This document shows, one piece after another, positions 40,056 through 48,997 of a stretch of DNA of 64,000 nucleotides. Position 1 is the stretch's first letter. Every line of letters starts with the position of its first letter. The position numbers and the translations under genes were made by a program. Origin of the DNA: Dyella lipolytica. GTDB lineage: Bacteria > Pseudomonadota > Gammaproteobacteria > Xanthomonadales > Rhodanobacteraceae. Location: the NCBI RefSeq assembly GCF_030160075.1, contig NZ_BSNQ01000003.1:2263152-2327151 (forward strand), written 5' to 3'. The notes under the pieces are model-generated. The model saw nothing but the letters and a program-made list of their open reading frames with translations, searched no databases and was not told where the DNA came from.

Positions 40056-40371
40056 CATCCCCGATGGGCGCAGCCTCCAACTTGCCGCCGCCTTGACGGT
40101 CGCCGCCCGCGAGAAGGGGTTGGATCACATTGATACGGTGTACCTCAACGCCGATGCCAGCCGTGTGGTGGGATATCAAGAGGGTAAGGCGCACCGGCTC
40201 GACGGCATGGTTGGTGTGCCTACCGTCAAGGCTCTTAATACGCCTATCGAGCAGAGCAGCAAAGCGTGGGAGCAGGCCATGCAGCAAAAGCACGTGCAAC
40301 AGTCGCCAGTGCAGCACGTCGTGCAACAGCAAGAGCCGACCAAACAGGGCAGTCATGGTTTCGCGCGTTAG
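40056..40371 (+). pseudogene. 3' remnant of a type IV effector: XVIPCD domain
   Basis: In the frame opening at 40045 (one base shifted from the virB7 remnant), the codons read DGRSLQLAAALTVAAREKG, LDHIDTVYLNADASRVVGYQ and VPTVKALNTPIEQSSKAWEQ, then a glutamine-rich tail with QQ and QQQ runs. These match the XVIPCD, the C-terminal signal by which VirD4 recognises antibacterial effectors of the Xanthomonadales T4SS: the GL-x-x-ID block, a mid VxGYQ block and the TPIEQSS block. No toxin domain or start codon precedes it. It joins the virB7 fragment directly, so a deletion between the two genes is the simplest explanation. Confidence 0.7.
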
Positions 40372-40430
40372 CGGAAACTTGTCTATGCGCGCCACGGAAT
40401 AGGCCAACTTCCTCAATAAATAGTCCACTC

Positions 40431-40460
40431 GGCCACGGGCGATTCGTTATGTCCGTGGCC
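40431..40460. repeat. Inverted repeat downstream of the effector remnant
   Basis: GGCCACGG and CCGTGGCC form perfect 8-bp arms around 14 bases, with no T tract. A second, tighter one, GACGCC/GGCGTC, follows near 40483-40496. They could be a terminator relic or an extragenic repeat in the gap before the esterase. Confidence 0.4.
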
Positions 40461-40571
40461 ATTGATCCCGAGCTAGCGCGACGACGCCTGGGCGTCATGG
40501 TACGTCGCAAGCCCTTGCGGCGGCGATTTAGGCATCATCGGCACTTCTTCGCTTGTGTGCCAACAACCTTC

Positions 40572-41480
40572 ATGCGACACCACAGCTGCTGGCGCAAGCT
40601 TTTGTCCCAAGTGGTTTTGTTGGGAACAATTCTTCTACTCAACGGCTGCGAAGCCAGCCTGTTCGCCGGGCTGAATACCACTGATCGCCGCGCTGGCATC
40701 GACACGCAAAAGGGCATCGTGTTCGACGCACCGCATCAGTTAAAGCTGGATGTGTATCGGCCCGTCGGCGTGGAACATGCGCCTGTGGTGGTGTTCTTTT
40801 ACGGCGGCAGCTGGGTGCGTGGCGAGCGTGCCTGGTATCGCTTCGTCGGTACCGCATTCGCTTCGCATGGTGTGATGGTGGTGATTCCGGATTACCGCAA
40901 ATACCCGCAAGTGAAGATGGACGGCTTTATGGAAGATGCTGCGCGAGCCGTGGCGTGGACGCACGAGCATGCGAGTGAGCTGGGCGGCAATCCGAACGAT
41001 CTGTTTGTAATGGGCCATTCCGCGGGCGGGCAGATCGGCGCGTTGCTGGCGACCGATCCTTCTTGGTTGGCGCCTTATGGTTTGCGGCCGAAGGATCTGG
41101 CGGGCTTCATCGGATTGGCGGGCTGTTACGACTTTATGCCGATCGACCCGTCCGATAAGGACATGCTTGGCATGTTTGGTCGCGATGAAGCGTCGCAGGC
41201 GCGCGCTCAGCCGGTGCGTTTCGTGCGGGGTGAGGAACCGCCGATGTTGCTGCTGCAGGGCACGACGGATCACGAGGTCGACCCTTCCAATGCGATATCG
41301 CTCGCCCATGCACTTCAAGCGCATCACGAGCCGGTCACGCTAAAGCTTTATCCCGGCGTGGGCCATATTGCGTTGGTGTTTGCGCTCTCCCGGCCGTTGC
41401 ATGGCGATGCTCCAACGCTGGCCGACACCCTGCCGTTTATCCACGCCCATCCCTCCGCCAGCCTGGTGGCGTCGCATTGA
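40572..41480 (+). CDS. Alpha/beta-hydrolase fold esterase, probable lipoprotein
   Basis: Carboxylesterase-like enzyme of unknown substrate. The 302-residue product from the ATG at 40572 starts with basic residues, then a hydrophobic signal ending LLLNGC, a lipobox, so it is probably lipid-anchored in the periplasm. Catalytic features are the oxyanion-hole VVVFFYGGSWVRGE, the nucleophile elbow GHSAGGQ, a QGTTDHEVDP acid loop and a C-terminal VGHIALV histidine. The order matches the BD-FAE/kynurenine-formamidase-like branch. Longer in-frame starts to 40266 overlap the effector remnant and would destroy the signal. No good Shine-Dalgarno is visible. Confidence 0.82.
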   Translation: MRHHSCWRKLLSQVVLLGTILLLNGCEASLFAGLNTTDRRAGIDTQKGIVFDAPHQLKLDVYRPVGVEHAPVVVFFYGGSWVRGERAWYRFVGTAFASHGVMVVIPDYRKYPQVKMDGFMEDAARAVAWTHEHASELGGNPNDLFVMGHSAGGQIGALLATDPSWLAPYGLRPKDLAGFIGLAGCYDFMPIDPSDKDMLGMFGRDEASQARAQPVRFVRGEEPPMLLLQGTTDHEVDPSNAISLAHALQAHHEPVTLKLYPGVGHIALVFALSRPLHGDAPTLADTLPFIHAHPSASLVASH

Positions 41481-41505
41481 CTTAGTCGGTCCAGAGAGCT
41501 AATTT
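41477..41505 (+). promoter_or_regulatory. Candidate promoter of the metE leader
   Basis: TTGACT (41477-41482) and TAATTT (41500-41505) are 17 bases apart. The -35 overlaps the esterase stop codon. Transcription would start about 41512, just before the cobalamin riboswitch. Confidence 0.45.
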
Positions 41506-41506
41506 C

Positions 41507-41706
41507 CTCCGCGCTGAAGGTTTTCATCTTTTCATGCGAATGAAGAGATGGAATTAAAAGGGAAGCCGGTGGGATTCCGGCGCTGCCCCGCAGCGGTATG
41601 TGGAAACGATCTCCGTCAACGGCACTGGGTTTGTAACCCGGGAAGCGACGGACAGTAGGCGACGCGCATGGCGTCGAGTCCACGAGCCCGAAGACCTGCC
41701 CCAGCC
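41507..41706 (+). ncRNA. Cobalamin (adenosylcobalamin-class) riboswitch upstream of metE
   Basis: The conserved blocks are present in order: AAAAGGGAA (41556 region), GCCGGTG and ATTCCGGCGCTGCCCCGCA (B12-box region), GGTA, CACTGGG, CCGGGAAG, and finally CCCGAAGACCTGCC, matching the btuB-type ending. An 11-base inverted repeat at the 5' end (41525-41550) fits the P2 stem. It lies 208 bases before metE, the cobalamin-independent methionine synthase, so B12 should switch metE off. A GC hairpin followed by pyrimidines (41860-41885) could be part of the expression platform. Confidence 0.9.
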
Positions 41707-41913
41707 GAGCTGCCCGCACATGCGAGCGGCTCGACCGACCTGGGATCCCGCGGGGGAACCCGGCGCGCATCACTTCGATGTGGTGGCGTCGTGTGCCCGT
41801 GGTGAAACCGGTTCGCCCGCGGGGGCGAAGGTCGACGGTTCACGCCACCGGCCCTCACCGGCGGCGCGCCGCCCTTCGTTCCTCTTTCGCTCTCCATGGC
41901 AAGAGGAATACAC

Positions 41914-44181
41914 ATGACACGCACGACCTATCTGGGCTTTCCGCGCATCGGCCAGCGCCGCGAGTTGAAGCGCGCATTGGAAACCTACTGGCGCAACGGC
42001 TACGCCACGTCTTTGCTCGACACGGCGCGCGAACTGCGGCAGCGACATTGGCAACAAGCCAAAACCGCGGGTATCGATACGGTGGCCGTGAACGACTTTT
42101 CGCTCTACGACCACGTGCTCGATACCGCGTTGCTGTTCGACGCCGTGCCTGAGCGTTACCGTTCGTTGTTGCGCAGCGATCCACTGGCCGGCTATTTCGC
42201 AATGGCTCGTGGCAACCGAGAGCTGCATGCGCTGGAGATGACCAAGTGGTTCGACACCAACTACCACTATCTAGTGCCGGAGCTCCACGCCCGCCAGCGC
42301 TTTCAGCTTACTCACAACAAACCACTTGCAGAATGGATGGAAGCGCAGGCGCTAAACCTGGATGCACGCCCGGTGCTGCTTGGGCCGATATCGTTCCTGC
42401 GTTTGTCCAAAACCGTGGACGGCAGTGATGCGCTGACCTTGCTCGATGCGCTGCTGCCGGCGTACGTGGCGTTGCTGGAGGAACTAGCGCAAGCAGGCGT
42501 GCCATGGGTACAGCTGGACGAACCTTGCCTCGTCCAGGATCTGGACGCCGCGACACAGCATGCTTATGTAACGGCTTATACGGCGCTCGCCATCGGGCCT
42601 TCGCCGCGCCGCCTTTTGACAACCTACTTCGGCAGCCTCGGTGACAATCTTTCACTGGTGGCAGGATTGCCGATCGATGGCTTGCATGTCGACCTGGTGC
42701 GCGCACCGGAACAACTCGATGCCGTCTTGTCGGCACTTCCCGAACACGTTGTGCTGAGCGCTGGCGTGATCGATGGGCGCAATATCTGGCGCAGCGACCC
42801 CGCACAAGTACGGCCATTGCTGGCAAAGATTCCCGCGCGACGCCATAGCGATCGATTTTGGCTGGCACCGTCATGCTCGCTGCTACACGTGCCGATCGAC
42901 GCGACCCATGAATCCGCGTTGCCGAGTGATTTGCGCAACGGATTGGCCTTCGCGCAGCAGAAACTGGAAGAACTGCGCCTCTACGCCGACGCACTGGGCG
43001 GCGACATCAATGCGACGCATGCCTTGGATAAGCAGGCCATGTATTGCGCCGAACGCCAGCGCGCACCTGGCGTGAAAAGGCCGGACGTGCGTGCGCGCAT
43101 GCATGCATTGAGCTCGCAAGCGACATTACGTCGATCCAGCCTCGCGCACAGACTCCGCGTGCAGGCAAACGCACTCGCGTTGCCGCCATTGCCTACCACC
43201 ACCATCGGTTCGTTTCCACAAACCGAATCGCTACGACGCGCGCGCGCCGACCACCGCGCTGGTCGCATCGACGATGATGCGTACGAGATGGTGCTGCGTG
43301 AGGAAATCGAGCGCGTGATTCGCTTCCAGGAATCGATCGACTTGGATGTGCTGGTGCATGGCGAGCCCGAACGCAATGACATGGTGGAATACTTCGGCGA
43401 GCAGCTCGACGGTTTCGCTTTCACGCGTCATGGCTGGGTACAGAGCTATGGCTCGCGTTGCGTAAAGCCACCGATCATCTGGGGCGACGTCGCCCGCCCC
43501 AAACCGATGACGGTGCGCTGGTCGCGCTATGCACAATCGCTCACCCACAAGCCGGTGAAAGGCATGCTGACCGGACCAGTGACTGTGCTGCAGTGGTCGT
43601 TCGTACGCGATGACTTGTCGCGCGAAGAGGTATGTCTGCAACTCGCCCTCGCCTTGCGCGATGAAGTGCACGACCTGGAAGCGGCCGGCATCCGCGTCAT
43701 TCAGATCGACGAACCCGCACTGCGTGAAGGCCTGCCGATGCGTCGCACTGAACATGCCGCGTATCTCGACTGGGCCGTGCGTTGCTTTCGCATCACGGCT
43801 GGCGGAACCAGCGACACGACGCAGATACACACGCACATGTGCTACAGCGAGTTCAACGACATCATCGAAGCCGTCGCTGCGCTCGATGCGGACGTCATCT
43901 CGATCGAAAGCAGCCGCTCGCGCATGGAATTACTGCAGGCGTTCGAAGCGTTCAGCTATCCGGGTAGCATCGGTCCCGGCGTGTACGACATCCACTCGCC
44001 GCGTGTGCCGTCGCACGAGGAGATGGTGAATCTGCTTGAACGCGCGCTCGCGGTGCTCGATCCGGGCCAGCTATGGGTCAACCCCGATTGCGGCTTGAAG
44101 ACGCGCGGCTGGGCGGAAACCGAGCCGGCTCTCGTCGCCATGGTGGGTGCGGCCAAGGCGGTGCGGCGAACGCTGGCCTGA
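41914..44181 (+). CDS. metE: Cobalamin-independent methionine synthase MetE
   Basis: Transfers the methyl group of methyl-THF-polyglutamate to homocysteine. The 755-residue protein has the N-terminal domain (TTYLGFPRIGQRRELKRALE), then the catalytic domain from about residue 425 (LPTTTIGSFPQTESLRRAR). Zinc ligands lie in HTHMCYSEF and in NPDCGLKTRG, with an intervening glutamate. The ATG at 41914 follows AGAGGA with good spacing. A cobalamin riboswitch precedes it. metK follows on the same strand, and metF lies about 12 kb downstream. Confidence 0.97.
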   Translation: MTRTTYLGFPRIGQRRELKRALETYWRNGYATSLLDTARELRQRHWQQAKTAGIDTVAVNDFSLYDHVLDTALLFDAVPERYRSLLRSDPLAGYFAMARGNRELHALEMTKWFDTNYHYLVPELHARQRFQLTHNKPLAEWMEAQALNLDARPVLLGPISFLRLSKTVDGSDALTLLDALLPAYVALLEELAQAGVPWVQLDEPCLVQDLDAATQHAYVTAYTALAIGPSPRRLLTTYFGSLGDNLSLVAGLPIDGLHVDLVRAPEQLDAVLSALPEHVVLSAGVIDGRNIWRSDPAQVRPLLAKIPARRHSDRFWLAPSCSLLHVPIDATHESALPSDLRNGLAFAQQKLEELRLYADALGGDINATHALDKQAMYCAERQRAPGVKRPDVRARMHALSSQATLRRSSLAHRLRVQANALALPPLPTTTIGSFPQTESLRRARADHRAGRIDDDAYEMVLREEIERVIRFQESIDLDVLVHGEPERNDMVEYFGEQLDGFAFTRHGWVQSYGSRCVKPPIIWGDVARPKPMTVRWSRYAQSLTHKPVKGMLTGPVTVLQWSFVRDDLSREEVCLQLALALRDEVHDLEAAGIRVIQIDEPALREGLPMRRTEHAAYLDWAVRCFRITAGGTSDTTQIHTHMCYSEFNDIIEAVAALDADVISIESSRSRMELLQAFEAFSYPGSIGPGVYDIHSPRVPSHEEMVNLLERALAVLDPGQLWVNPDCGLKTRGWAETEPALVAMVGAAKAVRRTLA

Positions 44182-44206
44182 GGCCTGCGGCCCCGCGGAA
44201 TATCCG

Positions 44207-44233
44207 GCCGGACCAGGCGTTGCCCGGTCCGGC
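44207..44233 (+). terminator. Strong hairpin after metE
   Basis: GCCGGACC and GGTCCGGC form an 8-bp stem, extended inward by GGC/GCC. The following sequence (TGCCCCGTCCC) is pyrimidine-rich but has no T run, so it is a weak or Rho-assisted terminator, or it protects the 3' end. Confidence 0.5.
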
Positions 44234-44346
44234 TGCCCCGTCCCTGAATTGCGCAGCTGAATCCGACCTCACCGTCACATGGATATGCCAGACTTGGCGG
44301 TGAAACTGAGGCCAGGGGCGTGTATCATGCGCCTTTCCCCTCTTCC

Positions 44347-44370
44347 ATCTCTTTATCCGTAAAGAAGGAT
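44347..44370 (+). promoter_or_regulatory. Palindromic element in the metK leader
   Basis: ATC and GAT bracket 18 bases that contain CTTTA-TCCG-TAAAG. The same ATC-N18-GAT frame occurs before metE and metF. The right end overlaps the metK Shine-Dalgarno (AAGGA), so it could be a protein operator or an RNA hairpin hiding the ribosome site. A TATCAT (44323-44328) upstream is a plausible -10. Confidence 0.35.
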
Positions 44371-44380
44371 ATAAGCCACG

Positions 44381-45580
44381 ATGAGCAATTACCTCTTCAC
44401 CTCCGAATCGGTCTCCGAAGGCCATCCGGACAAAGTCGCTGACCAAATTTCCGACGCCGTCCTCGACGCGATCCTTGCGCAGGATGCGCGGGCGCGTGTG
44501 GCTTGCGAAACCATGGTGAAGACCGGCGTGGCGATTGTCGCCGGCGAAGTCACCACCAGCGCCTGGATCGACCTGGAAGCGCTGACCCGTAAGGTCATCA
44601 TCGATATCGGCTACAACTCATCCGACGTCGGCTTCGATGGCGAGACCTGCGGCGTGCTGAACCTGATCGGCAAGCAGTCGCCGGATATCAACCAGGGCGT
44701 GGACCGCAAGAAGCCGGAAGAACAAGGCGCTGGCGACCAGGGCCTGATGTTCGGCTATGCCACGAACGAAACCAAGGATTTCATGCCGGCGGCGATCTAC
44801 TACTCGCACCGTCTGGTGGAGCAGCAGGCCAAGGTGCGCAAGGCGAAGAAGTCGCCGCTGCCGTGGCTGCGCCCGGACGCCAAGAGCCAGGTCACCCTGC
44901 GCTATGAAAATGGCGTGGCGACTGCGATCGACGCGGTGGTGCTGTCCACCCAGCACGATCCGGATGTGAAGCAGAAGGATCTGGTCGAGGCCGTGCGCGA
45001 GCACATCCTGAAGCCGGTGCTGCCGTCGAAGCTCCTGCACAAGGGCACCAAGTTCCACATCAACCCGACCGGCAAGTTCGTGATCGGCGGTCCGGTGGGC
45101 GACTGCGGCCTGACCGGTCGCAAGATCATCGTCGACACCTACGGCGGCTGGGCCCGTCACGGTGGTGGCGCGTTCTCGGGCAAGGATCCGTCGAAGGTGG
45201 ATCGTTCGGCTGCTTACGCCGCGCGCTATGTCGCCAAGAACATCGTGGCCGCCGGCATTGCCGACCGCTGCGAAGTGCAGGTGAGCTACGCCATCGGCGT
45301 GGCCGAGCCGACCTCGATCTCGGTGACCACGTTCGGTACCGGCAAGATCAGCGACGACAAGATCGAGAAACTGATCCGCAAGCATTTCGACCTTCGTCCG
45401 TACGGCATCATCAAGATGTTGGACCTGATCCATCCGATGTACCAGCAGACCGCCAGCTACGGCCACTTCGGCCGCACTCCGTATGAAGTAAAGGGTGCGG
45501 ACGGCAAGACCTTCACGGCGTTCTCCTGGGAGAAGACCGACAAGGCCGACGCACTGCGCGCGGATGCCAAGCTGAAGTAA
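44381..45580 (+). CDS. metK: S-adenosylmethionine synthetase MetK
   Basis: Makes SAM from methionine and ATP. The 399-residue protein has [26 protein letters not shown] (ATP and metal binding), the [12 protein letters not shown] hexapeptide block, [34 protein letters not shown], and [10 protein letters not shown]. Length and order are typical. It starts at the ATG at 44381 after AAGGA. A perfect terminator follows, so it is monocistronic. Confidence 0.98.
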   Translation: MSNYLFTSESVSEGHPDKVADQISDAVLDAILAQDARARVACETMVKTGVAIVAGEVTTSAWIDLEALTRKVIIDIGYNSSDVGFDGETCGVLNLIGKQSPDINQGVDRKKPEEQGAGDQGLMFGYATNETKDFMPAAIYYSHRLVEQQAKVRKAKKSPLPWLRPDAKSQVTLRYENGVATAIDAVVLSTQHDPDVKQKDLVEAVREHILKPVLPSKLLHKGTKFHINPTGKFVIGGPVGDCGLTGRKIIVDTYGGWARHGGGAFSGKDPSKVDRSAAYAARYVAKNIVAAGIADRCEVQVSYAIGVAEPTSISVTTFGTGKISDDKIEKLIRKHFDLRPYGIIKMLDLIHPMYQQTASYGHFGRTPYEVKGADGKTFTAFSWEKTDKADALRADAKLK

Positions 45581-45608
45581 GCCGCGCTTATTGCTTGCTA
45601 GAAAAACG

Positions 45609-45638
45609 ACGGGCCGCGAAAGCGGCCCGTTTTCTTTT
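45609..45638. terminator. Terminator shared by metK and the dacA-type gene
   Basis: ACGGGCCGC and GCGGCCCGT form a 9-bp stem closed by a GAAA tetraloop. TTTCTTTT follows on the plus strand and CGTTTTTC on the minus strand, so it can serve both convergent genes. Confidence 0.88.
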
Positions 45639-45670
45639 GCAGCATCGAACGATAGCTGCGAGGTAACCGA

Positions 45671-46732
45671 CTATTCGTCCTTGTTAGAACGGCGCTTGGC
45701 GATGGCCGGACAGGCTGCCGTGCCTTTCTTACGCGCAGTACAAGTCTTGTGGGCAGCTGCCGGGTGTCGTTTGCGGCAATGGCGGCAATGCGGCGCCGCT
45801 GGCGGCAGCGTTTCTGCATCGGCCGTCGAGATAGGCGACAGGGCCGCCAGCAACCGGCGTGCTGTGCCTGGGCTTTCGTTGACGCCAGCCTGCGCGACAA
45901 GCACAGCGGGTGTCTGCTGATTGGAGAAACCGTCATCCAGCAGGCGCGCCATCAATCTGTCGCGTACCGCCGCCGTGCGGCCGCCCATGACCACACTAAA
46001 AAGACGCTGGCCATCCCGTTCGGCCGTGGAAGCAAGGTTGTAGCCAGAAGCGCGGGTATAACCGGTTTTCAGCCCGTCCATGCCCGGGTAATGGTTCATC
46101 AGACTGTTGTGGCCTCGCACGAGCCGTCCGCGGAATACGAATTCCTTGGTGGCGAAATACTGGGTGTACTGCGGAAAATCGCGATAAAGCGCCATGGCCA
46201 GGGTCACCATGTCGCGCGCCGTCGTCACGTCATCCTCGTCAGGCAGGCCCGTGGCGTTGGTGAAATGCGTGTGGGTCATGCCGAGGCGTACGGCCTGGGC
46301 ATTCATCATGTCGGCGAAGTGATCCTCCGAACCGCCGAGCTGTTCGGCCGTCACGGTAGCCGCGTCGTTGGCCGACTTGGTGACCATGCCCAGGATGCAA
46401 TCGAGCACCGAGATCGACTGTCCGGCACGCAGGCCGAGCTTGGTCGGCGACTTGGAGGCGGCCCAGGCCGATACGGGAAGTGACTGATCGAGCTTCAGCT
46501 GGCCGCTTTGCAGCTGCTGGAACGTGATGTAGAGCGTCATCATCTTGGCCAGCGAAGCCGGATGGTTCTGCTGGTCGGCGTTGACCTCGGTGATCGTCTG
46601 ACCGTTCGTCGCGTTGACCACAATCGCCGCGTAGCCGGCATGTGCAACACTCACGAGCCCGCCCAGCGCTAGCGCTGCGAGCAAACCAAACAGCCGGGTC
46701 ACCCCCCTCAGCCTTATGGAATTGATGGCCAA
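45671..46732 (-). CDS. D-alanyl-D-alanine carboxypeptidase (peptidase S11, PBP5/6-like) with a Cys-rich tail
   Basis: Trims the terminal D-Ala of peptidoglycan stem peptides in the periplasm. The 353-residue product has a signal peptide ending AHA, then S11 motifs: SLAK in HPASLAKMMTL (catalytic Ser and Lys), SAN in VTKSANDAA, and KTG in DGLKTGYTRAS. The start is TTG at 46732, supported by AGGAG six bases upstream. The usual C-terminal amphipathic membrane anchor is missing. The last 45 residues instead carry C-X2-C-X11-C-X9-C among many K, R and H. Confidence 0.9.
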   Translation of the reverse strand: MAINSIRLRGVTRLFGLLAALALGGLVSVAHAGYAAIVVNATNGQTITEVNADQQNHPASLAKMMTLYITFQQLQSGQLKLDQSLPVSAWAASKSPTKLGLRAGQSISVLDCILGMVTKSANDAATVTAEQLGGSEDHFADMMNAQAVRLGMTHTHFTNATGLPDEDDVTTARDMVTLAMALYRDFPQYTQYFATKEFVFRGRLVRGHNSLMNHYPGMDGLKTGYTRASGYNLASTAERDGQRLFSVVMGGRTAAVRDRLMARLLDDGFSNQQTPAVLVAQAGVNESPGTARRLLAALSPISTADAETLPPAAPHCRHCRKRHPAAAHKTCTARKKGTAACPAIAKRRSNKDE

Positions 46733-47116
46733 ACCGGTCTCCTTGCGCCTTCACCCAGCACGACAACGCGTTACGCGACGTTGGAGTACCGCAGTCGCAA
46801 CCAGACAATACTTGAAGTAACTAGGCTAAGTCTATGTTATTTTTACGTAATTACACAGATGGACAGCTTGGATTCGAACAACGCCTCCACCCCCGCTCCA
46901 TAGCTATCGGCGCGGTCGGTATCCTTCCTTAGGATTTGCTTCAATGCCCCGCTGTATCAAACATGCTCGGTTTGACGTTACATCCATTGCCGAACGTCAT
47001 TTCAAGCACCCCGTTAGTGTAACCAATACACCGGAAAACACATGAACGATGTGCGGGCCCGCACACAACCGTTCACGGCGCGCCGAGCGCCTCGACGCAT
47101 CACTTAGAATACGCAC
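46733..47116. other. Divergent gap between the carboxypeptidase gene and uup
   Basis: No gene is seen. On the minus strand TAGACT (46829-46834) and TATTGT (46805-46810), 18 bases apart, form a plausible promoter for the carboxypeptidase. On the plus strand only the -10-like TAGAAT near uup stands out. An AT-rich patch with TTTTTACGTAATTA lies near 46840-46855; TTTACGTAATTA also occurs just after ftsZ. Confidence 0.45.
47105..47110 (+). promoter_or_regulatory. Candidate -10 element giving a leaderless uup transcript
   Basis: TTAGAAT ends six bases before the uup ATG at 47117, the same arrangement as at apaG and dusB. No -35 hexamer is apparent. Confidence 0.42.
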
Positions 47117-48994
47117 ATGTCCCTGATCCAACTTCAACGCGTCGATTTCAGCATCGGCGGCCCCCTCCTGCTCGAACACGTCGATCTGTCGATCGAGGCG
47201 AACGAGCGCGTATGCATCGTCGGTCGCAACGGCGAAGGCAAATCCACCCTGATGAAGTTGATCGCCGGCGAGCTGCATGCCGACGATGGCGAAGTCCGCG
47301 TGCAAAACGGCGTGATCGTGGCGCGTATGGCGCAGGAGGTGCCGCAGAGCACGGCCGGCAGCGTGTTCGATGTCGTCGCCGATGGCCTGGGCGATCTCGG
47401 TCATCTGTTGGCGCGTTATCACCATCTGCTTGCCGAAGGCGACTTCGATGCGTTGGGCGACGTGCAACATCAGATCGAGGCGCAGCATGGCTGGGATCTT
47501 GATCGCCGCGTCACCGAAGTACTCACCAAACTGGAATTGCCAGCCGACACCGATTTCGCCGCGCTTTCCGGCGGCATGAAGCGCCGTGTGTTGCTGGCGC
47601 AAGCGCTGGTGCGCAAACCGGATGTACTGCTGCTCGACGAACCGACCAACCATCTGGATATCGAAGCCATCGGCTGGCTCGAAGGTTTTCTCAAACAGTT
47701 CGCCGGCAGCATCGTGTTCGTCACGCATGATCGAAGCTTTCTGCGTGCGCTTGCCACACGCATCGTGGAAATCGATCGCGGCCAGCTCACCGATTGGCCC
47801 GGCGATTACGACAACTATCTGCGCCGCCGTGAAGAGCGCCTGCATGCCGAAGCGCAGGCCAACGCACTGTTCGACAAAAAACTGGCACAAGAAGAAGTGT
47901 GGATCCGCCAAGGCATCAAGGCACGCCGCACTCGCAACGAAGGTCGTGTGCGTGCATTGAAGGCATTGCGCCGCGAACGTGCCGAACGACGCGAATTGGG
48001 CGGCAATGCCAGGATGGCGCTGGCCGATGCCAAGGCGTCGGGCAAGAAGGTGATCGACGTCGAACACGTGCACCAGTCCTACGACGGCCGCGTGCTGATC
48101 GACGACCTCACTACCACCATCATGCGCGGCGATCGTGTCGGCATCGTCGGTCCCAACGGTGCAGGCAAGAGCACGCTGTTGAAGATCCTGCTCGGCGAGT
48201 TGAAACCGCAACGCGGCGAGGTCACGCTCGGCACCGGATTGCAGATCGCCTATTTCGACCAGCATCGCACCCAACTCAACGATTCGCTCAACGCGTTGGA
48301 CAACGTGGCTGAGGGACGCGAATACATCGAACTCAACGGTCAGCGCAAACACATCATCGGCTACCTGCAGGACTTCCTGTTCTCGCCCGAACGCGCACGC
48401 GCGCCGATCACGCGACTCTCCGGCGGCGAACGCAACCGTCTGTTGCTGGCCAAGCTATTCGCGCAGCCATCCAACCTGCTGGTGATGGACGAACCCACCA
48501 ACGATCTCGATGTCGAGACGCTGGAACTGCTGGAAGAGCTGTTGACCGAATACAAAGGCACGTTGCTGCTCGTTTCGCACGATCGCGAATTTCTCGACAA
48601 TGTCGTGTCGAGCACGCTAGTGCTGGAAGGCGACGGCCAGGTCGGCGAATACGTGGGCGGCTATAGCGATTGGCTGCGGCAAAGATCCTCGCCGCGCACC
48701 GCCACCGGAACGGCCGAAAGCGCGACCATGCAACCGCGCGAATCGACTGTACCAGCCGGCGCACCACAAAAGCCAAAACGCAAACTAAGCTACAAGGAAG
48801 CACGCGAACTGGAGGAGCTTCCCGTGCGCATCGAAAAGCTGGAAACCGACATCGCTACGCGCAGCGAAGCCATGAACGACCCAGCCTTCTTCCAGCAGGA
48901 CAGCGGCGCCATCATCAAGGCCAACGAAGCGCTTGCCAAACTACAGGGCGAGCTCGAAGCTGCTTATGCTCGTTGGTCCGAACTGGACGGCTAA
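47117..48994 (+). CDS. uup: ABC-F ATP-binding protein Uup
   Basis: Soluble ABC-F ATPase acting on ribosomes or branched DNA intermediates; Uup mutants show altered transposon excision. The 625-residue protein has two ABC domains. The first has GRNGEGKST (about residue 35), the LSGGMKRRVLLAQAL signature and LLLDEPTNHLD. The second has GPNGAGKST (about 345), LSGGERNRLLLAKLF and LVMDEPTNDLD. A charged linker with RRTRNEGRVRALK lies between them. The C-terminal 90 residues form a coiled coil (KRKLSYKEARELEELPVRIEKLE) typical of Uup. It converges with ppc, only three bases away, and no terminator is visible. Confidence 0.93.
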   Translation: MSLIQLQRVDFSIGGPLLLEHVDLSIEANERVCIVGRNGEGKSTLMKLIAGELHADDGEVRVQNGVIVARMAQEVPQSTAGSVFDVVADGLGDLGHLLARYHHLLAEGDFDALGDVQHQIEAQHGWDLDRRVTEVLTKLELPADTDFAALSGGMKRRVLLAQALVRKPDVLLLDEPTNHLDIEAIGWLEGFLKQFAGSIVFVTHDRSFLRALATRIVEIDRGQLTDWPGDYDNYLRRREERLHAEAQANALFDKKLAQEEVWIRQGIKARRTRNEGRVRALKALRRERAERRELGGNARMALADAKASGKKVIDVEHVHQSYDGRVLIDDLTTTIMRGDRVGIVGPNGAGKSTLLKILLGELKPQRGEVTLGTGLQIAYFDQHRTQLNDSLNALDNVAEGREYIELNGQRKHIIGYLQDFLFSPERARAPITRLSGGERNRLLLAKLFAQPSNLLVMDEPTNDLDVETLELLEELLTEYKGTLLLVSHDREFLDNVVSSTLVLEGDGQVGEYVGGYSDWLRQRSSPRTATGTAESATMQPRESTVPAGAPQKPKRKLSYKEARELEELPVRIEKLETDIATRSEAMNDPAFFQQDSGAIIKANEALAKLQGELEAAYARWSELDG

Positions 48995-48997
48995 ACC

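Noticed and set aside
42308..42994. Arg/Ala/Pro-rich minus-strand frames inside metE and similar frames elsewhere
   Set aside because: Codon-shadow products of GC-rich coding strands with no independent evidence.
46840..46855. TTTACGTAATTA shared with the sequence after ftsZ (14964-14975)
   Set aside because: A single 12-base match containing the self-complementary TACGTA; no further similarity around it, so coincidence is the simplest view.
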